The position numbers were made by a program, and so were the translations under genes. The notes beneath the pieces were generated by a model. That model ran no database searches, was not told where the DNA came from, and saw only the letters and a program-made list of their open reading frames with translations. From assembly GCF_011046895.1 (NCBI RefSeq), contig NZ_CP049250.1, positions 620,001 to 684,000 on the forward strand: 64,000 nt of DNA, written 5' to 3'. Positions 36,573 through 46,975 of the stretch are shown in pieces. How positions within the stretch are numbered: the stretch's first letter is position 1; each line of letters starts with the position of its first letter. Origin of the DNA: Rhizobium rhizoryzae (GTDB lineage Bacteria; Pseudomonadota; Alphaproteobacteria; Rhizobiales; Rhizobiaceae).

Positions 36573-38134
36573 TACTCCTTGATGGCAACCATCTTGATGG
36601 ACGGGTAACGTTCCGCCTCATAGCGCAGAGAGAAGGCATCCTGAGCCAGAAAGACAGGGTCACCGTCCAAATCGCGGGCGATATCGCCACGCTTGACAGT
36701 CAGGAACTTCTCCATGTCTGCCTTGTTTTCCGAGGAAATCCAGCGGCAGACCGAAAAGCGCGACATTTCAAACGACACAGGAAGGCTGTATTCCGCCGAA
36801 AGCCGTTCCTTCAGAACGTCAAGCTGCAAGGCACCGACCACGCCGACAATGGCCGGTGAGCCATCCTCTGGCGAGAAGAGCTGTACAACGCCTTCTTCGG
36901 CCATCTGCTGAAGCGCTTCTTTCAGCTTCTTCGCCTTCATGGCATCTTCCAACCGCACGCGTCGCAGGATTTCCGGCGAGAAGTTCGGCACGCCCTGGAA
37001 GACCAGCGCTTCGCCTTCTGTCAGCGTATCACCGATACGCAGCGTGCCGTGGTTCGGAATACCCACCACATCGCCTGCATAGGCTGTATCAGCCAGCTGG
37101 CGCTGCGAGGCAAAGAAGAACTGCGGTGCGGTCAGGCCCATCTGCTTGCCGGTACGGGCCAGGCGCGCCTTCATGCCGCGCTCCAGCTTGCCGGAGCAGA
37201 TGCGGGCAAAAGCAATGCGGTCGCGATGGTTGGGGTCCATGTTTGCCTGGATCTTGAAGACGAAGGCCGTCATCTTGTCTTCAGCCGCATGAACGGTGCG
37301 GGTATCGGCTACCTGATCTCGTGGAGGAGGCGCAAAATCGCCCAGCGCATTGATGAGATCACGAACGCCAAAGTTTCTGAGCGCCGAGCCGAAGAAGACC
37401 GGCGTCATATGGCCTTCTAGAAAAGCCTGGCGGTCGAACGGGCGGCAGGCTTCCCGGGCCAGTTCCAGCTCGTCGATGAAAGCGTCGCGTTCGTTTTCCG
37501 GCAGGTTTTCTGCAACACTTTGCGGACCATTCACCTTCAACGGCTCAACCTGTGTGTCGGAACCACGATAGGTGTTGCTGGCCAGATTGTAGGAGCCGCA
37601 GAAGGTTTTGGACCGCCCGACAGGCCAGGTGACCGGCGCCGTGTCCAGCGCCAGTTTCTCTTCCACTTCGTCGAGGATTTCGAAGGTATCGCGGCTCTCG
37701 CGGTCCATCTTGTTGACGAATGTGATGATCGGAATGTCGCGCATGCGGCAGACTTCAAAGAGCTTCAGCGTTCGCGGCTCGATACCCTTGGCGGCATCGA
37801 TAACCATGACAGCTGCATCCACCGCCGTCAGCGTGCGGTAGGTATCGTCCGCGAAGTCCTCGTGACCCGGCGTATCCAGAATATTGAAAACATTGCCTTC
37901 ATATTCGAAGGTCATGACCGAGGTCACGACGGAAATGCCGCGCTCGCGCTCGATCTTCATCCAGTCGGACCGGGTCTGGATACGATCCTTCTTCGCCTTC
38001 ACCTCACCTGCGAGCTGAATGGCACCGCCGAACAACAGCAGTTTTTCAGTGAGCGTCGTCTTACCGGCGTCCGGGTGCGCGATAATCGCGAATGTGCGGC
38101 GGCGGGATACCGCCTCGGCAATGCTTTCAGCCAT
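36551..38134 (-). CDS. prfC: Peptide chain release factor 3
   Basis: RF3 is a GTPase that speeds removal of RF1/RF2 from the ribosome after termination. The 527-residue protein has G1 AHPDAGKTTLTEKLL near residue 16, the switch-II DTPGHEDFADDT, NKMDRESRD (NKxD), and the RF3-specific domains II/III ending SENKADMEKFLTVKRGD. Start: the ATG at 38134; a TTG three codons earlier sits too close to AAGGA. It overlaps the otsA 3' end by 22 bp and is divergent from dut across 85 bp. Confidence 0.96.
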   Translation of the reverse strand: MAESIAEAVSRRRTFAIIAHPDAGKTTLTEKLLLFGGAIQLAGEVKAKKDRIQTRSDWMKIERERGISVVTSVMTFEYEGNVFNILDTPGHEDFADDTYRTLTAVDAAVMVIDAAKGIEPRTLKLFEVCRMRDIPIITFVNKMDRESRDTFEILDEVEEKLALDTAPVTWPVGRSKTFCGSYNLASNTYRGSDTQVEPLKVNGPQSVAENLPENERDAFIDELELAREACRPFDRQAFLEGHMTPVFFGSALRNFGVRDLINALGDFAPPPRDQVADTRTVHAAEDKMTAFVFKIQANMDPNHRDRIAFARICSGKLERGMKARLARTGKQMGLTAPQFFFASQRQLADTAYAGDVVGIPNHGTLRIGDTLTEGEALVFQGVPNFSPEILRRVRLEDAMKAKKLKEALQQMAEEGVVQLFSPEDGSPAIVGVVGALQLDVLKERLSAEYSLPVSFEMSRFSVCRWISSENKADMEKFLTVKRGDIARDLDGDPVFLAQDAFSLRYEAERYPSIKMVAIKEYHVAKAA

Positions 38135-38219
38135 GATGTGCAAATCCTTCGAGTTGCGGCGTATCTAGCGATTTCGGGCCAATTATGCAATTGACCTGCC
38201 TGATTTGAAGGAGACGCTC

Positions 38220-38678
38220 ATGCGCGAAGTCATCGGCCCTGCCCTGAAACTCGTTCGACTGCCTCATGCTGAGGGGCTTGATCTGCCGGCTTATGAAACC
38301 GCGGGCGCGGCTGGTATGGACATTCGCGCCGCTGTGAGTGAACCTCTCGTCCTGCAGCCCGGCGCTCGCATGCTTGTGCCAACCGGCTTTATTTTCGAGA
38401 TACCGCAGGGCTTTGAAATTCAGGTTCGCCCTCGCTCCGGGCTCGCGTTCAAACATGGCGTGACCTGCCTCAACACACCCGGCACGATCGACAGCGACTA
38501 TCGCGGCGAGGTTAAGGTCCTGCTGATCAATCTGGGCCAGGAGGATTTCACAATCGACCGCGGCATGCGGATCGCACAGCTGGTTTTCGCACCCGTTGTT
38601 CAGGCTCAGGTGCAGGAGGCCGATACGTTCAATGACACGGCGCGAGGTGCGGGCGGCTTCGGCTCTACCGGCGTATAA
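38220..38678 (+). CDS. dut: dUTP diphosphatase (dUTPase)
   Basis: The enzyme hydrolyses dUTP to dUMP, keeping uracil out of DNA and supplying thymidylate synthesis. The 152-residue trimeric-type protein contains all five motifs: [41 protein letters not shown] and the C-terminal [11 protein letters not shown]. Start: GAAGGAG lies seven bases before the ATG at 38220; a TTG five codons upstream is rejected. A 7-bp perfect stem-loop (38681-38701) with no T run follows the stop. Confidence 0.97.
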   Translation: MREVIGPALKLVRLPHAEGLDLPAYETAGAAGMDIRAAVSEPLVLQPGARMLVPTGFIFEIPQGFEIQVRPRSGLAFKHGVTCLNTPGTIDSDYRGEVKVLLINLGQEDFTIDRGMRIAQLVFAPVVQAQVQEADTFNDTARGAGGFGSTGV

Positions 38679-38732
38679 ACCGTTGCGCCCGGATCGCAAC
38701 GCAATTAGCAATGGCGAATGAGGAGATAGTTC

Positions 38733-39344
38733 ATGACCCTTGCTTCATTGATCACCTATGCTGGCGCTCTGTTCATCGCAGCGGCCATTCCCGGTCCCGG
38801 CATGACAGCCATTGTCGCGCGAGCTCTCGGATCCGGCTTCCGCCCCACATTCTTCATGGGGCTTGGCCTCATTCTGGGTGATCTCGTCTATCTCACGGCC
38901 GTCATTCTCGGCCTTGCCATTCTTGCGCAGAATTTCACGACGCCCTTTCTCATCATCAAATATCTTGGTGCTCTCTATCTCTGCTATATCGCCTGGAAGC
39001 TGTGGACCGCCGGTTTGCTGCGGCAGGATATTCAGGCGACCCGCGGCGCCACAGGCATGATGGCATTTCTATCCGGACTGCTGGTCACGCTTGGCAATCC
39101 GAAGACCATGCTGTTTTACGTGGCGCTCGTGCCGACCCTGATACCGTTGCAGGACATCGGTCTGCGAGATTATGCGGTTCTGGTAGCGACCACGTTCATC
39201 GTGCTGATCGCGGTCTTGTTGCCCTATATTTTGCTCGCGTCGAAAGCCCGCGAACTCCTGAAGAAACCGCGCACGCTGCAGGCACTTAATCGTTCGGCAG
39301 CAGGTATTCTGGCGGGAACAGCGGCTTACATCGCAGCACGCTGA
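38733..39344 (+). CDS. LysE/RhtB-family amino-acid exporter
   Basis: A 203-residue inner-membrane protein with about six hydrophobic helices. The LysE-type signature is at the N-terminus (FIAAAIPGPGMTAIVARALG, with GLGLILGDLVYL) and in the middle (YLGALYLCYIAWKLW, then GLLVTLGNPKTMLFY). This family exports amino acids and related small molecules; the specific substrate cannot be inferred from sequence. It follows dut by 54 bp and could be co-transcribed. AGGAGATAG before the ATG supports the start. Confidence 0.88.
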   Translation: MTLASLITYAGALFIAAAIPGPGMTAIVARALGSGFRPTFFMGLGLILGDLVYLTAVILGLAILAQNFTTPFLIIKYLGALYLCYIAWKLWTAGLLRQDIQATRGATGMMAFLSGLLVTLGNPKTMLFYVALVPTLIPLQDIGLRDYAVLVATTFIVLIAVLLPYILLASKARELLKKPRTLQALNRSAAGILAGTAAYIAAR

Positions 39345-39500
39345 GAACGCAGGGTAAGCCTCGGATGCAACGCGGGAAAAATTATTCCGCCAAGCCCGGG
39401 GGACAGCGTTCACTCTCCTCTCGCGCAACACAGTTTTACGGCTTAGGTTGAGGCTCAATCACCCCAAACTCGATGCCTGACGAATGCTTGGAGATACGCA

Positions 39501-40466
39501 ATGACTGATGCAAAACCGGGTCGCGGCAAGATCTATTCCTCGATCACCGAAACGATTGGCAACACCCCGATTGTTCGGCTGGATAAGCTGGCCAAGGAGA
39601 AAGGTGTGAAGGCCAATCTTTTGGCCAAGCTGGAATTTTTCAATCCGATCGCCTCCGTCAAGGACCGTATTGGCGTTGCAATGATCGAGGCTTTGGAAGC
39701 TGCAGGTACGATTACGCCGGGCAAGACAGTTCTGGTCGAACCGACCTCCGGAAATACGGGCATTGCACTCGCCTTTGCAGCCGCCGCCAAGGGTTACCGC
39801 CTCATCCTCACCATGCCGGAGACCATGTCCATCGAGCGTCGCAAGATGTTGGCGCTTCTGGGCGCGGAACTTGTTTTGACCGAGGGGCCTAAGGGGATGA
39901 AGGGAGCAATCGCCAAGGCAGAAGAGCTGGCGGCCAGCCTGCCCGATGCAATTATCCCCCAGCAATTCGAGAACCCGGCCAATCCTGAAATACACCGCAA
40001 GACAACCGCGGAGGAAATCTGGAACGATACAGACGGACAGGTCGACTTCTTCGTGTCTGGCATCGGTACCGGTGGCACGATTACCGGCACAGGTCAGGTT
40101 CTGAAGAGCCGCAAGCCGGACATCAAGGTCATCGCCGTTGAACCCGCCGAATCTCCAGTCCTGTCGGGTGGAGAGCCCGGCCCTCACAAGATCCAGGGCA
40201 TCGGTGCGGGCTTTGCGCCTAAGATCCTAGACCGATCCGTCTATGACGAAATCGTCACTATTGCCAGCCAGGAGGCCATCGACACCGCTCGTCTGGTGGC
40301 TCGTCTCGAAGGCGTGCCCGTCGGCATCTCGTCTGGCGCAGCACTCGCAGCCGCCATCAAAATCGGCTCCCGGCCAGAGAATGAAGGCAAAAATCTCGTC
40401 GTGATCATTCCGTCTTTTGCAGAACGCTACCTCTCGACCGTCCTGTTCGACGGTCTCGGTGCCTGA
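39501..40466 (+). CDS. cysK: Cysteine synthase A (O-acetylserine sulfhydrylase)
   Basis: CysK makes cysteine from O-acetylserine and sulfide. The 321-residue PLP enzyme has the Schiff-base Lys in [14 protein letters not shown] near residue 51, the substrate loop [15 protein letters not shown], and the phosphate-binding [11 protein letters not shown] near 191. SGAALAA near the C-terminus is also family-typical. The 156-bp gap upstream probably holds its promoter. Directly after it lies a RIME-like palindromic element. CysK rather than CysM or cystathionine synthase is favoured by length and by [15 protein letters not shown]. Confidence 0.95.
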   Translation: MTDAKPGRGKIYSSITETIGNTPIVRLDKLAKEKGVKANLLAKLEFFNPIASVKDRIGVAMIEALEAAGTITPGKTVLVEPTSGNTGIALAFAAAAKGYRLILTMPETMSIERRKMLALLGAELVLTEGPKGMKGAIAKAEELAASLPDAIIPQQFENPANPEIHRKTTAEEIWNDTDGQVDFFVSGIGTGGTITGTGQVLKSRKPDIKVIAVEPAESPVLSGGEPGPHKIQGIGAGFAPKILDRSVYDEIVTIASQEAIDTARLVARLEGVPVGISSGAALAAAIKIGSRPENEGKNLVVIIPSFAERYLSTVLFDGLGA

Positions 40467-40500
40467 AGCCAAGCAACACGATAAGACTTGCCTGACATGA

Positions 40501-40607
40501 CTACAGCGCGGCGCGTTCGATTGAACGCGCGGACGACGCTGTAAGACTTTGAAATGATGCATGTTCGTTTCGCTCAACCGAATCCGGTTGAGCGCGACAT
40601 GCATTAG
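40501..40607. repeat. RIME-like rhizobial intergenic palindromic element
   Basis: This 107-bp element lies between cysK and comM and has the two-palindrome design of the Rhizobium intergenic mosaic elements (RIME1, about 108 bp). Palindrome A has outer arms TACAGCG (40502-40508) with CGCTGTA (40537-40543), and inner arms GCGCGTTC (40511-40518) with GAACGCGC (40523-40530). Palindrome B has outer arms ATGCATGT (40557-40564) with ACATGCAT (40597-40604), and inner arms CGCTCAACCG (40571-40580) with CGGTTGAGCG (40585-40594). The rest of the gap, to 40730, holds one more 7-bp stem-loop (40621-40649) and nothing else I recognise. Confidence 0.8.
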
Positions 40608-40730
40608 CGCTACACCGTCAGGGCTGATCTCCATGGCAGAGGTCAGCCCGACATCTGGCGTGAGAGGTGTACAAGCGGTCATCCGCTCTACTCATCACCG
40701 AACCTCCCTGGTTATCTCAAGAGCCTGTCG

Positions 40731-42263
40731 TCAGACGGCTGCAGTCAACCTTTCACCTGCTATTCGGTAGGATATGGCTTCCGCGAGATGGATGCGCCCA
40801 ACACGGTCGCAGTCGTCCAGATCCGCAAGTGTTCTGGCTACTTTCAGCACCCGATGATAGGCACGCGCCGAGAATTTCATCTTGTCAGCCGCATCCCTTA
40901 ACAACTGTGCTCCGGCAGTGTCAGGTTCAGCGACCTGCTCGATGAGCGAGGTCGAACATCTTGCATTGGTGCTGATATAGGGCATGCCTGCGGCAATAAA
41001 CCTCCGGCGCTGGCGATCTCTTGCCTTCGCGACGCGGGCAGCTACATCGGCACTGCTTTCCGCCGGACGAGGACGGATGAGGTCCGCTGCCGCAACAGCG
41101 GGCACGTCGATACGGATATCGATGCGATCCAGCAGAGGCCCGGAGATGCGTGCCTGATAATCCGTCATGCATTTAGGGCCCTTGGCACAGGTATGCCCCG
41201 GCTCACCGGCCATACCGCATCGGCACGGATTCATGGCAGCGACCAGTTGTATATTGGCCGGATAAGAGACCCGGTGATTGGCGCGTGCAATGATGCACTC
41301 GCCCGTTTCCAGCGGCTGTCGCAAGGCATCAAGGACCTGCGGGGAAAATTCGGGAAATTCGTCAAGGAACAGCACGCCGTGATGTGACAGCGATGCCTCA
41401 CCCGGTTTTGCCCGAAAACCGCCACCGACAAGCGCTGCCATGGTGGCCGAATGATGCGGTGTGCGGAACGGACGCCGGTCCGACAGCTTCCCTCCCGAAA
41501 GTTGACCCGCAATCGAGTGAATCATGGAGACTTCCAGAAGCTCCGCTGCAGAAAGCGGCGGAAGAATGGAAGGAAGGCGCGCCGCCAGCATCGACTTTCC
41601 AGAACCTGGCGGCCCCACCATCAGAAGATTATGACCACCCGCCGCAGCAACTTCCAGCGCTCGCTTGGCGCTTTCCTGTCCTTTGATCTCGGCGAGATCC
41701 GGCAAACTGGTGGGAGCTGCACGAATTGCCGGTGCTGGCCTTGAAAGAAGCTGGCTTCCGCGAAAATGGTTGGCCAGCGCAATCAGACTGCGAGGTGCCA
41801 GAATATCGAACTCGGCACCGGCCCAGGCGGCCTCCGCACCGCTGTCTGCCGGGCAGATGAGCCCTTTGCCGAGCGCATTTGCACCAATGGCTGCAGGCAA
41901 GGCACCGGCCACTGCAGCCAGTGTTCCGTCCAGGTTGAGCTCGCCAATCACAACGTAACTTGCCAGTGCTTCGACTGGAATGGCGCCCAAGGCAGCCATC
42001 AGCCCGAGTGCAATCGGCAGATCAAAGTGAGATCCCTCCTTGGGAAGATCCGCAGGCGCCAGATTGATCGTGATCCTTTTCGGCGGCAGCGCGAGACCGG
42101 AGGCATGCAGGGCTGCCTGTACGCGCTCACGACTCTCCGCTACCGCCTTGTCCGGCAGGCCAACGATCTGCATGGCGAGCTTCCCCGGGCCCACCATGAC
42201 CTGCACGTCAACAGGGACGCCCTCTATGCCCTGAAAGGCAACCGTATTAACACGCGCGACCAT
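40731..42263 (-). CDS. comM: YifB/ComM-family Mg-chelatase-like AAA+ ATPase
   Basis: ComM is a hexameric helicase that promotes branch migration during natural transformation; related YifB proteins are widespread even in bacteria not known to be competent. The 510-residue protein has an N-terminal Lon-like S5-fold domain (MVARVNTVAFQGIEG, KRITINLAPADLPKEG) and the AAA+ core with Walker A GPPGSGKSML and LFLDEFPEF. A Cys cluster characteristic of the family (CRCG, then GHTC and PKC) and a C-terminal Mg-chelatase domain follow. Start: the ATG at 42263 gives the family's usual N-terminus; the 31 open codons before it do not align to anything. Confidence 0.93.
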   Translation of the reverse strand: MVARVNTVAFQGIEGVPVDVQVMVGPGKLAMQIVGLPDKAVAESRERVQAALHASGLALPPKRITINLAPADLPKEGSHFDLPIALGLMAALGAIPVEALASYVVIGELNLDGTLAAVAGALPAAIGANALGKGLICPADSGAEAAWAGAEFDILAPRSLIALANHFRGSQLLSRPAPAIRAAPTSLPDLAEIKGQESAKRALEVAAAGGHNLLMVGPPGSGKSMLAARLPSILPPLSAAELLEVSMIHSIAGQLSGGKLSDRRPFRTPHHSATMAALVGGGFRAKPGEASLSHHGVLFLDEFPEFSPQVLDALRQPLETGECIIARANHRVSYPANIQLVAAMNPCRCGMAGEPGHTCAKGPKCMTDYQARISGPLLDRIDIRIDVPAVAAADLIRPRPAESSADVAARVAKARDRQRRRFIAAGMPYISTNARCSTSLIEQVAEPDTAGAQLLRDAADKMKFSARAYHRVLKVARTLADLDDCDRVGRIHLAEAISYRIAGERLTAAV

Positions 42264-42399
42264 TTCCACCTGCCAGCCACGCTTCGGCAGCAGCACCGAA
42301 GCTCGCGTGCAATCAAGCACAACTTGAAGGCGGAAACAAGAACAATTAGAGAACAAAATTCCTGTTAAAGTTGCACCTAAATTTGAAGTGCCTCAACTC

Positions 42400-43353
42400 T
42401 CAAGCGGCAGAACGCTTTGCCTCGATCGCATCCCAAAGCAGCGCGGCTGCATCGACCCCGCCGAACTTCTTGACTTCGCGAATGCCGGTTGGAGACGTGA
42501 CATTGATCTCGGTCATGTAGTCACCGATGACATCAATCCCGACGAACAGGAAGCCGCGCTCCCGCAGCGCTGGTCCGATACGCTCGCAGATTTCCTGCTC
42601 GCGGCGGGTCAACTCCGTCGGCTCTGCACGTCCGCCGACATGCATATTGGAGCGGGCGTCGTGCTCTGCTGGCACGCGGTTGATCGCGCCCACCGGATTT
42701 CCATCAACGAGGAGGATTCGCTTGTCACCCTTGCGCACGGCCGGCAGATAGGCCTGAGCGATGTAAGGCTCGCGATACATCTGGCCGAACATTTCCAGAA
42801 GCGACGAAAAGTTGCGATCATCACGGGCAGAGTGGAAGACGCCTGCGCCGCCATTGCCATAGAGCGGCTTCAGGATGATGTCGCCGAGCTCCTCCCGGAA
42901 GCGGGCAATCTCGCCAACATCCTTGGTAATCAGGGTCGGCGGCATCAGATCCGCGAACTTGGTCACGAAAATCTTTTCCGGTGAGTTGCGCACCCAGGCA
43001 GGATCGTTCACGACCAGCGTCTTCGGATGGATACGCTCCAGAAGATGGGTAGATGTGATGTAACCCATGTCAAAGGGCGGGTCCTGCCGCAGGTGGACGA
43101 CATCCATAGTCGACAGATCGACGCGCTCCCGCTCGCCGAGCGTGAAATGATTGCCCTTTTCGTCACGCAACTGCATGGCTTCCACGGCGGCAAATATCTT
43201 GCCATCGCGCATGGTCAGCCTGTCGGGCGTATAGTGAAAGAGTTCGTAGCCGCGCGCCTGCGCTTCCAGCGCCATGGCGAAGGTAGAATCTCCGGCGATA
43301 TTGATGCCGGACACGTGGTCCATCTGGAACGCGACTTTACGAATATTGGCCAT
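42400..43353 (-). CDS. gshB: Glutathione synthetase
   Basis: GshB adds glycine to gamma-glutamylcysteine, completing glutathione. The 317-residue ATP-grasp protein starts [19 protein letters not shown]. It has [42 protein letters not shown], the flexible Gly-rich loop [14 protein letters not shown], and the metal-binding C-terminal [19 protein letters not shown]. In related rhizobia gshB follows rsmI-yraN; here the ugp operon and a cupin gene lie between them. Confidence 0.96.
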   Translation of the reverse strand: MANIRKVAFQMDHVSGINIAGDSTFAMALEAQARGYELFHYTPDRLTMRDGKIFAAVEAMQLRDEKGNHFTLGERERVDLSTMDVVHLRQDPPFDMGYITSTHLLERIHPKTLVVNDPAWVRNSPEKIFVTKFADLMPPTLITKDVGEIARFREELGDIILKPLYGNGGAGVFHSARDDRNFSSLLEMFGQMYREPYIAQAYLPAVRKGDKRILLVDGNPVGAINRVPAEHDARSNMHVGGRAEPTELTRREQEICERIGPALRERGFLFVGIDVIGDYMTEINVTSPTGIREVKKFGGVDAAALLWDAIEAKRSAA

Positions 43354-43422
43354 GACTGCCCCTCAAGAGATTACCTGGCAGATGTAGGATGCCTGAGGGG
43401 CAATGGCAACGCGAGAATGGGC

Positions 43423-43932
43423 TCAGAGTGCTGTTCTTCGGCCCTTCAGCTTGCGGATGATGCGCCTGCGGATACGATAAAACAGGGAAACGGGCAGATC
43501 GAGCGGCTGGCGCATGAAGGCGATCTTTCGGACATAGCGCTCCACCTTCCAGGTCGCCCAGGTTCCGGCCTTGAAGTAACCGACATCGCCTGCTTTCAGC
43601 AGTTTCTGCGTGCCATCTTCCGCGATGACGAAAACATCGCCTTCCAGAATGACGACGGTTTCATCTTCGCCAAAAAACCACCTGAATGAGCCAGCCGTGC
43701 AATCCCACATCGCCGTACAGGCACATTTGTCAGTCGCATTTGAATGGTAGGCAACTCGCGCCTCAGGGCTTCCGGACAGTATCCAGCTGGGCTCTATGGG
43801 CGAGGAAACCAGATCCTTTACAAGATGCTCGTTGCTGGCACCGATGAACGGAGCGGGGACTGCCACTTCATTGGCAGTCCGTCTACGATGCGCCAGAGCC
43901 AGAGCTCCAGCCAAGGCCAGTTTCAAAACCAT
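43423..43932 (-). CDS. Cupin-domain protein, function unknown
   Basis: A 169-residue single-cupin protein. An N-terminal hydrophobic stretch (VLKLALAGALALAH, about residues 2-15) is too short and close to basic residues to call a definite signal peptide. The cupin barrel spans about 75-140: TAMWDCTAGSFRWFFGEDE, VVILEGDVFVI and GDVGYFKAGTWATW, matching the Cupin_3 (DUF861) type. The C-terminus is strongly basic (RIRRRIIRKLKGRR). Start: ATG at 43932 with GGGGGA upstream; 14 earlier codons are open. Sits between gshB and ugpC. No enzymatic role can be assigned. Confidence 0.75.
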   Translation of the reverse strand: MVLKLALAGALALAHRRRTANEVAVPAPFIGASNEHLVKDLVSSPIEPSWILSGSPEARVAYHSNATDKCACTAMWDCTAGSFRWFFGEDETVVILEGDVFVIAEDGTQKLLKAGDVGYFKAGTWATWKVERYVRKIAFMRQPLDLPVSLFYRIRRRIIRKLKGRRTAL

Positions 43933-44032
43933 ACTTTCCCCCACTGCGAGATTCAGGCGGAGAGTATCAGGCACAACCGAGGATCAGGTTTCCGGGGTCA
44001 CTCGCATTTTAGTCATTTGCCCGAAATTCGGA

Positions 44033-45124
44033 TCATGCGCTGGCTGCAGATCGGCCAAGTGGCCTCGACCCCTCCACCGCAAGCCTTTTTCCACTGGTTG
44101 GATCGAAGAAATGAAGCCGTGCCGGATCAATCACCAGACAAAGGTTTTCCGCAAGGAAGGTTTCGGCAGGAAAAGCCGCTGTCAGAGACTGATCTCCGAC
44201 AAAACCATGCGCAAGACGCTGGGAGCCCAGTTCTTCGATGTAATCCAGCCGGAAGGGAAGCCCTGTCTCGCCGGCCGGCGCCAACCGCAGATCTTCTGCC
44301 CGCAACCCCACGGTCACCACTCCCGAGGGCCTCGCTGTTGAAAGCTCCAGCTGTCCGGAGCCGATCGTCAGTTTGGAGCCTTGCACCTCTGCCCGAACAA
44401 GGTTCATGGCGGGAGAGCCAATGAAACTTGCAACAAAGGTGGATGCAGGTGCGTGATAGACTTCGAGTGGAGAGCCGATCTGCTCGATCTCTCCGCCGTT
44501 CAGCACCACCAGCCGGTCCGCCAGTGTCATGGCTTCCAGCTGATCATGGGTCACATAGATCGAGGTGGTGCCGAGACGCCGCTGGAGACGCTTGATTTCG
44601 CCGCGCATGGACACGCGCAGCTTCGCATCGAGATTGGAGAGCGGCTCGTCGAAGAGAAAGGCCGCAGGCTTGCGTACGATCGCACGTCCCATGGCAACGC
44701 GTTGACGCTGACCGCCGGAAAGCGCGCGCGGCTTGCGCTCCAGATACTGGGTGATCTCCAGCATGCGCGCGGCTTCGGCCACCCGTGCATCAATTTCCGC
44801 CTTCGGCGTGCCACGATTCTTCAAGCCATAGGCGAGGTTCTGGTAGACCGTCATATGCGGGTAGAGCGCATAGTTCTGGAAGACCATGGCGATGTCGCGC
44901 TCGGCCGGTTCCATGCGGTTGACGACACGCCCCGCGATAGAAACCTCGCCTTCCGAAATCGTTTCCAGCCCGGCCAGCATGCGAAGCAGCGTTGACTTGC
45001 CGCAGCCGGAGGGGCCGACCAGGACGATGAATTCGCCGTCAGCGATATCGATGGAAACGGAATTTACCGCCTTCACGCCACCCGTGTAGATCTTCGAGAC
45101 CTTGTCGATCGAAATCGAGGCCAT
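44033..45124 (-). CDS. ugpC: sn-Glycerol-3-phosphate ABC transporter ATP-binding protein UgpC
   Basis: UgpC is the cytoplasmic ATPase of the high-affinity glycerol-3-phosphate / glycerophosphodiester importer. The 363-residue MalK-type protein has Walker [10 protein letters not shown] at 37-45, Q-loop [10 protein letters not shown], signature [15 protein letters not shown], Walker [16 protein letters not shown]-loop [10 protein letters not shown], and a C-terminal regulatory TOBE domain ([13 protein letters not shown]). Start: ATG at 45124, immediately after the ugpE stop. Last gene of ugpB-ugpA-ugpE-ugpC, transcribed on the minus strand. Confidence 0.94.
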   Translation of the reverse strand: MASISIDKVSKIYTGGVKAVNSVSIDIADGEFIVLVGPSGCGKSTLLRMLAGLETISEGEVSIAGRVVNRMEPAERDIAMVFQNYALYPHMTVYQNLAYGLKNRGTPKAEIDARVAEAARMLEITQYLERKPRALSGGQRQRVAMGRAIVRKPAAFLFDEPLSNLDAKLRVSMRGEIKRLQRRLGTTSIYVTHDQLEAMTLADRLVVLNGGEIEQIGSPLEVYHAPASTFVASFIGSPAMNLVRAEVQGSKLTIGSGQLELSTARPSGVVTVGLRAEDLRLAPAGETGLPFRLDYIEELGSQRLAHGFVGDQSLTAAFPAETFLAENLCLVIDPARLHFFDPTSGKRLAVEGSRPLGRSAASA

Positions 45125-45125
45125 G

Positions 45126-45974
45126 TTACTTCTCCGTTTCAGTAAGGCCGCGGATGAACAGCCTTTGCATGAATATGACGATGAGGATGGGGGGCAGCAT
45201 GGCAAGCACGGCACCGGCCATCACGAGGTTCCACTGGATTACGCCATCCTGCACAGTGACCATGCGCTTCATGCCCATCATCAGCGTGTAGTAACCGGGA
45301 TCGGTGGTGACCAGCAGCGGCCAGAGATATTGCACCCAGCCGTAGATGAAGAGGATGACCGAGAGCGCACCGATATTCGTGCGGGACAGCGGCAGCAGAA
45401 TATCGCGGAAGAATTTCATCGGCCCCGCACCATCGACACGTGCCGCCTCCAGCATCTCATCGGGGATCGTCATGAAAAACTGGCGGAACAGGAAGGTGGC
45501 AGTTGCTGATGCGATCAACGGTATCGTCAAACCGGCCCAGGAATTGAGCATGCCCAGATCAGCGACAATCTTGTAGGTCGGCATGATGCGCACTTCCACC
45601 GGCAGCATCAGGGTCACGAAAATGATCCAGAAAGCCAAGACCCGGAACGGAAAGCGGAAATAGACGATCGCAAAAGCTGACAGAATAGAGATCGCGATCT
45701 TTCCCACTGTGATCACCAGAGCCATGATCAGCGAATTCAGCGCCATGTGGGAATAGTTCGGAAGGCCATTTGCAGCCGAAGCATTGGTCAGGATCATCCG
45801 ATAATTCTCGATGAAATGATCCCCCGGCAGCAGGGGAATCCGGCTGCTCATCAAGGTCGAAACATCGTGGGTGGAGGCGATCACCGCAACGTAGACCGGC
45901 AAGGCCACGATGGCGAAGCCTAGCAGCAGGAAGGCGTGCGTGAGGATGTTCAGGAGGGGTCTGTTTTCAACCAT
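45126..45974 (-). CDS. ugpE: sn-Glycerol-3-phosphate ABC transporter permease UgpE
   Basis: A 282-residue inner-membrane permease with about six transmembrane helices. The MalG-type inner loop ([20 protein letters not shown]) is the EAA motif that contacts UgpC. The N-terminus [19 protein letters not shown] and [21 protein letters not shown] match the UgpE family. It lies 9 bp after ugpA and one base before ugpC, so it belongs to the same operon. Confidence 0.93.
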   Translation of the reverse strand: MVENRPLLNILTHAFLLLGFAIVALPVYVAVIASTHDVSTLMSSRIPLLPGDHFIENYRMILTNASAANGLPNYSHMALNSLIMALVITVGKIAISILSAFAIVYFRFPFRVLAFWIIFVTLMLPVEVRIMPTYKIVADLGMLNSWAGLTIPLIASATATFLFRQFFMTIPDEMLEAARVDGAGPMKFFRDILLPLSRTNIGALSVILFIYGWVQYLWPLLVTTDPGYYTLMMGMKRMVTVQDGVIQWNLVMAGAVLAMLPPILIVIFMQRLFIRGLTETEK

Positions 45975-45983
45975 GGTCGTTTC

Positions 45984-46868
45984 TCAATACTGCACGCGGC
46001 GTTCGACGTAGCGGAACTGAACGAACGTCAGCACCATGACGATGAGCATCAGAAGGACCGATTGCGCCGAGGAGGAGCCGAGGTTCAAGCCGAGATAGCC
46101 ATCCTGATAGACCTTGTAGACGAGCGTGGTCGTTGCCTGTGCCGGCCCGCCAACCGTCGTTGCATCAACAATCGGGAAGGTGTCGAACATCGTGTAGTTC
46201 ACGTTGATGATGAACAGGAAGAAGGTGGTGGGCGAGAGAAGCGGCAGCGAAATGGTGAAAAAGCGTTTCACGGGGCCGGAGCCATCGATTGCGGCAGCTT
46301 CCATCAACGCCTGCGGCACGGATTGCAAACCGGCCAGGAAAAACAGGAAATTGTAGGAGATCTGTTTCCAGGCAGCCGCAACAATGATCAGGATCATCGC
46401 ATGCGTGCCATTGAGATCATGATCCCAGCGAATGCCGAAGCGTTCCAGCACAAAGGGCATGAGCCCCGTCGAGGTATTGAAGAGAAACCACCATAAAACG
46501 CCCGCGACGACCGGCGCTACCGCATAAGGCCAGACGAGAAGCGTCGTGTAGAATTTTGCACTGCGCGCAAGTCGATCCACGGCTGCAGCAAAGGCGAGGC
46601 CCAGCAGCATGGAAAGCGCTGTGACCGAAACGGCAAAAACGGCCGTCCGCGCCATCGCGTCCAGATAGGTCGGGTCACTGAGCAGCTTCCGGTAATGGGC
46701 AAGGCCCACGAAGGTCGTGGCAAGACCAAAGGGGTCTTCGCGCTCGAAGGAGGATTTCACGGCCTGTCCGGCAGGCCAGATGAAAAATACGAGTGTGATG
46801 ACGAGCTGCGGCAGGAGCAGCATGTAAGGAAGAAACTTCGCGTGGAAGGTCGTACGTTTGGTATCCAT
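45984..46868 (-). CDS. ugpA: sn-Glycerol-3-phosphate ABC transporter permease UgpA
   Basis: A 294-residue permease with six predicted helices and the EAA loop MEAAAIDGSGPVKRFFTISLP. FHAKFLPYMLLLPQLVITLV at the N-terminus and SSAQSVLLMLIVMVLTFVQFRY at the C-terminus match UgpA. Start: ATG at 46868; 13 earlier codons are open but unsupported. It partners UgpE to form the membrane channel. It follows ugpB by 107 bp. Confidence 0.93.
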   Translation of the reverse strand: MDTKRTTFHAKFLPYMLLLPQLVITLVFFIWPAGQAVKSSFEREDPFGLATTFVGLAHYRKLLSDPTYLDAMARTAVFAVSVTALSMLLGLAFAAAVDRLARSAKFYTTLLVWPYAVAPVVAGVLWWFLFNTSTGLMPFVLERFGIRWDHDLNGTHAMILIIVAAAWKQISYNFLFFLAGLQSVPQALMEAAAIDGSGPVKRFFTISLPLLSPTTFFLFIINVNYTMFDTFPIVDATTVGGPAQATTTLVYKVYQDGYLGLNLGSSSAQSVLLMLIVMVLTFVQFRYVERRVQY

Positions 46869-46975
46869 GGCCGCTCTTTCGGCTCTGTCGCCACCGGTCA
46901 ATCGCACCGGATGCGCAAAAACGGACGAAAGGGAGCCGGGCAGGATGCCTGGCCCCCTTCCGATGATCGACAGGA

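Noticed and set aside
40621..40649. Terminator for cysK or comM
   Set aside because: A 7-bp stem-loop is present but no T run follows on either strand.
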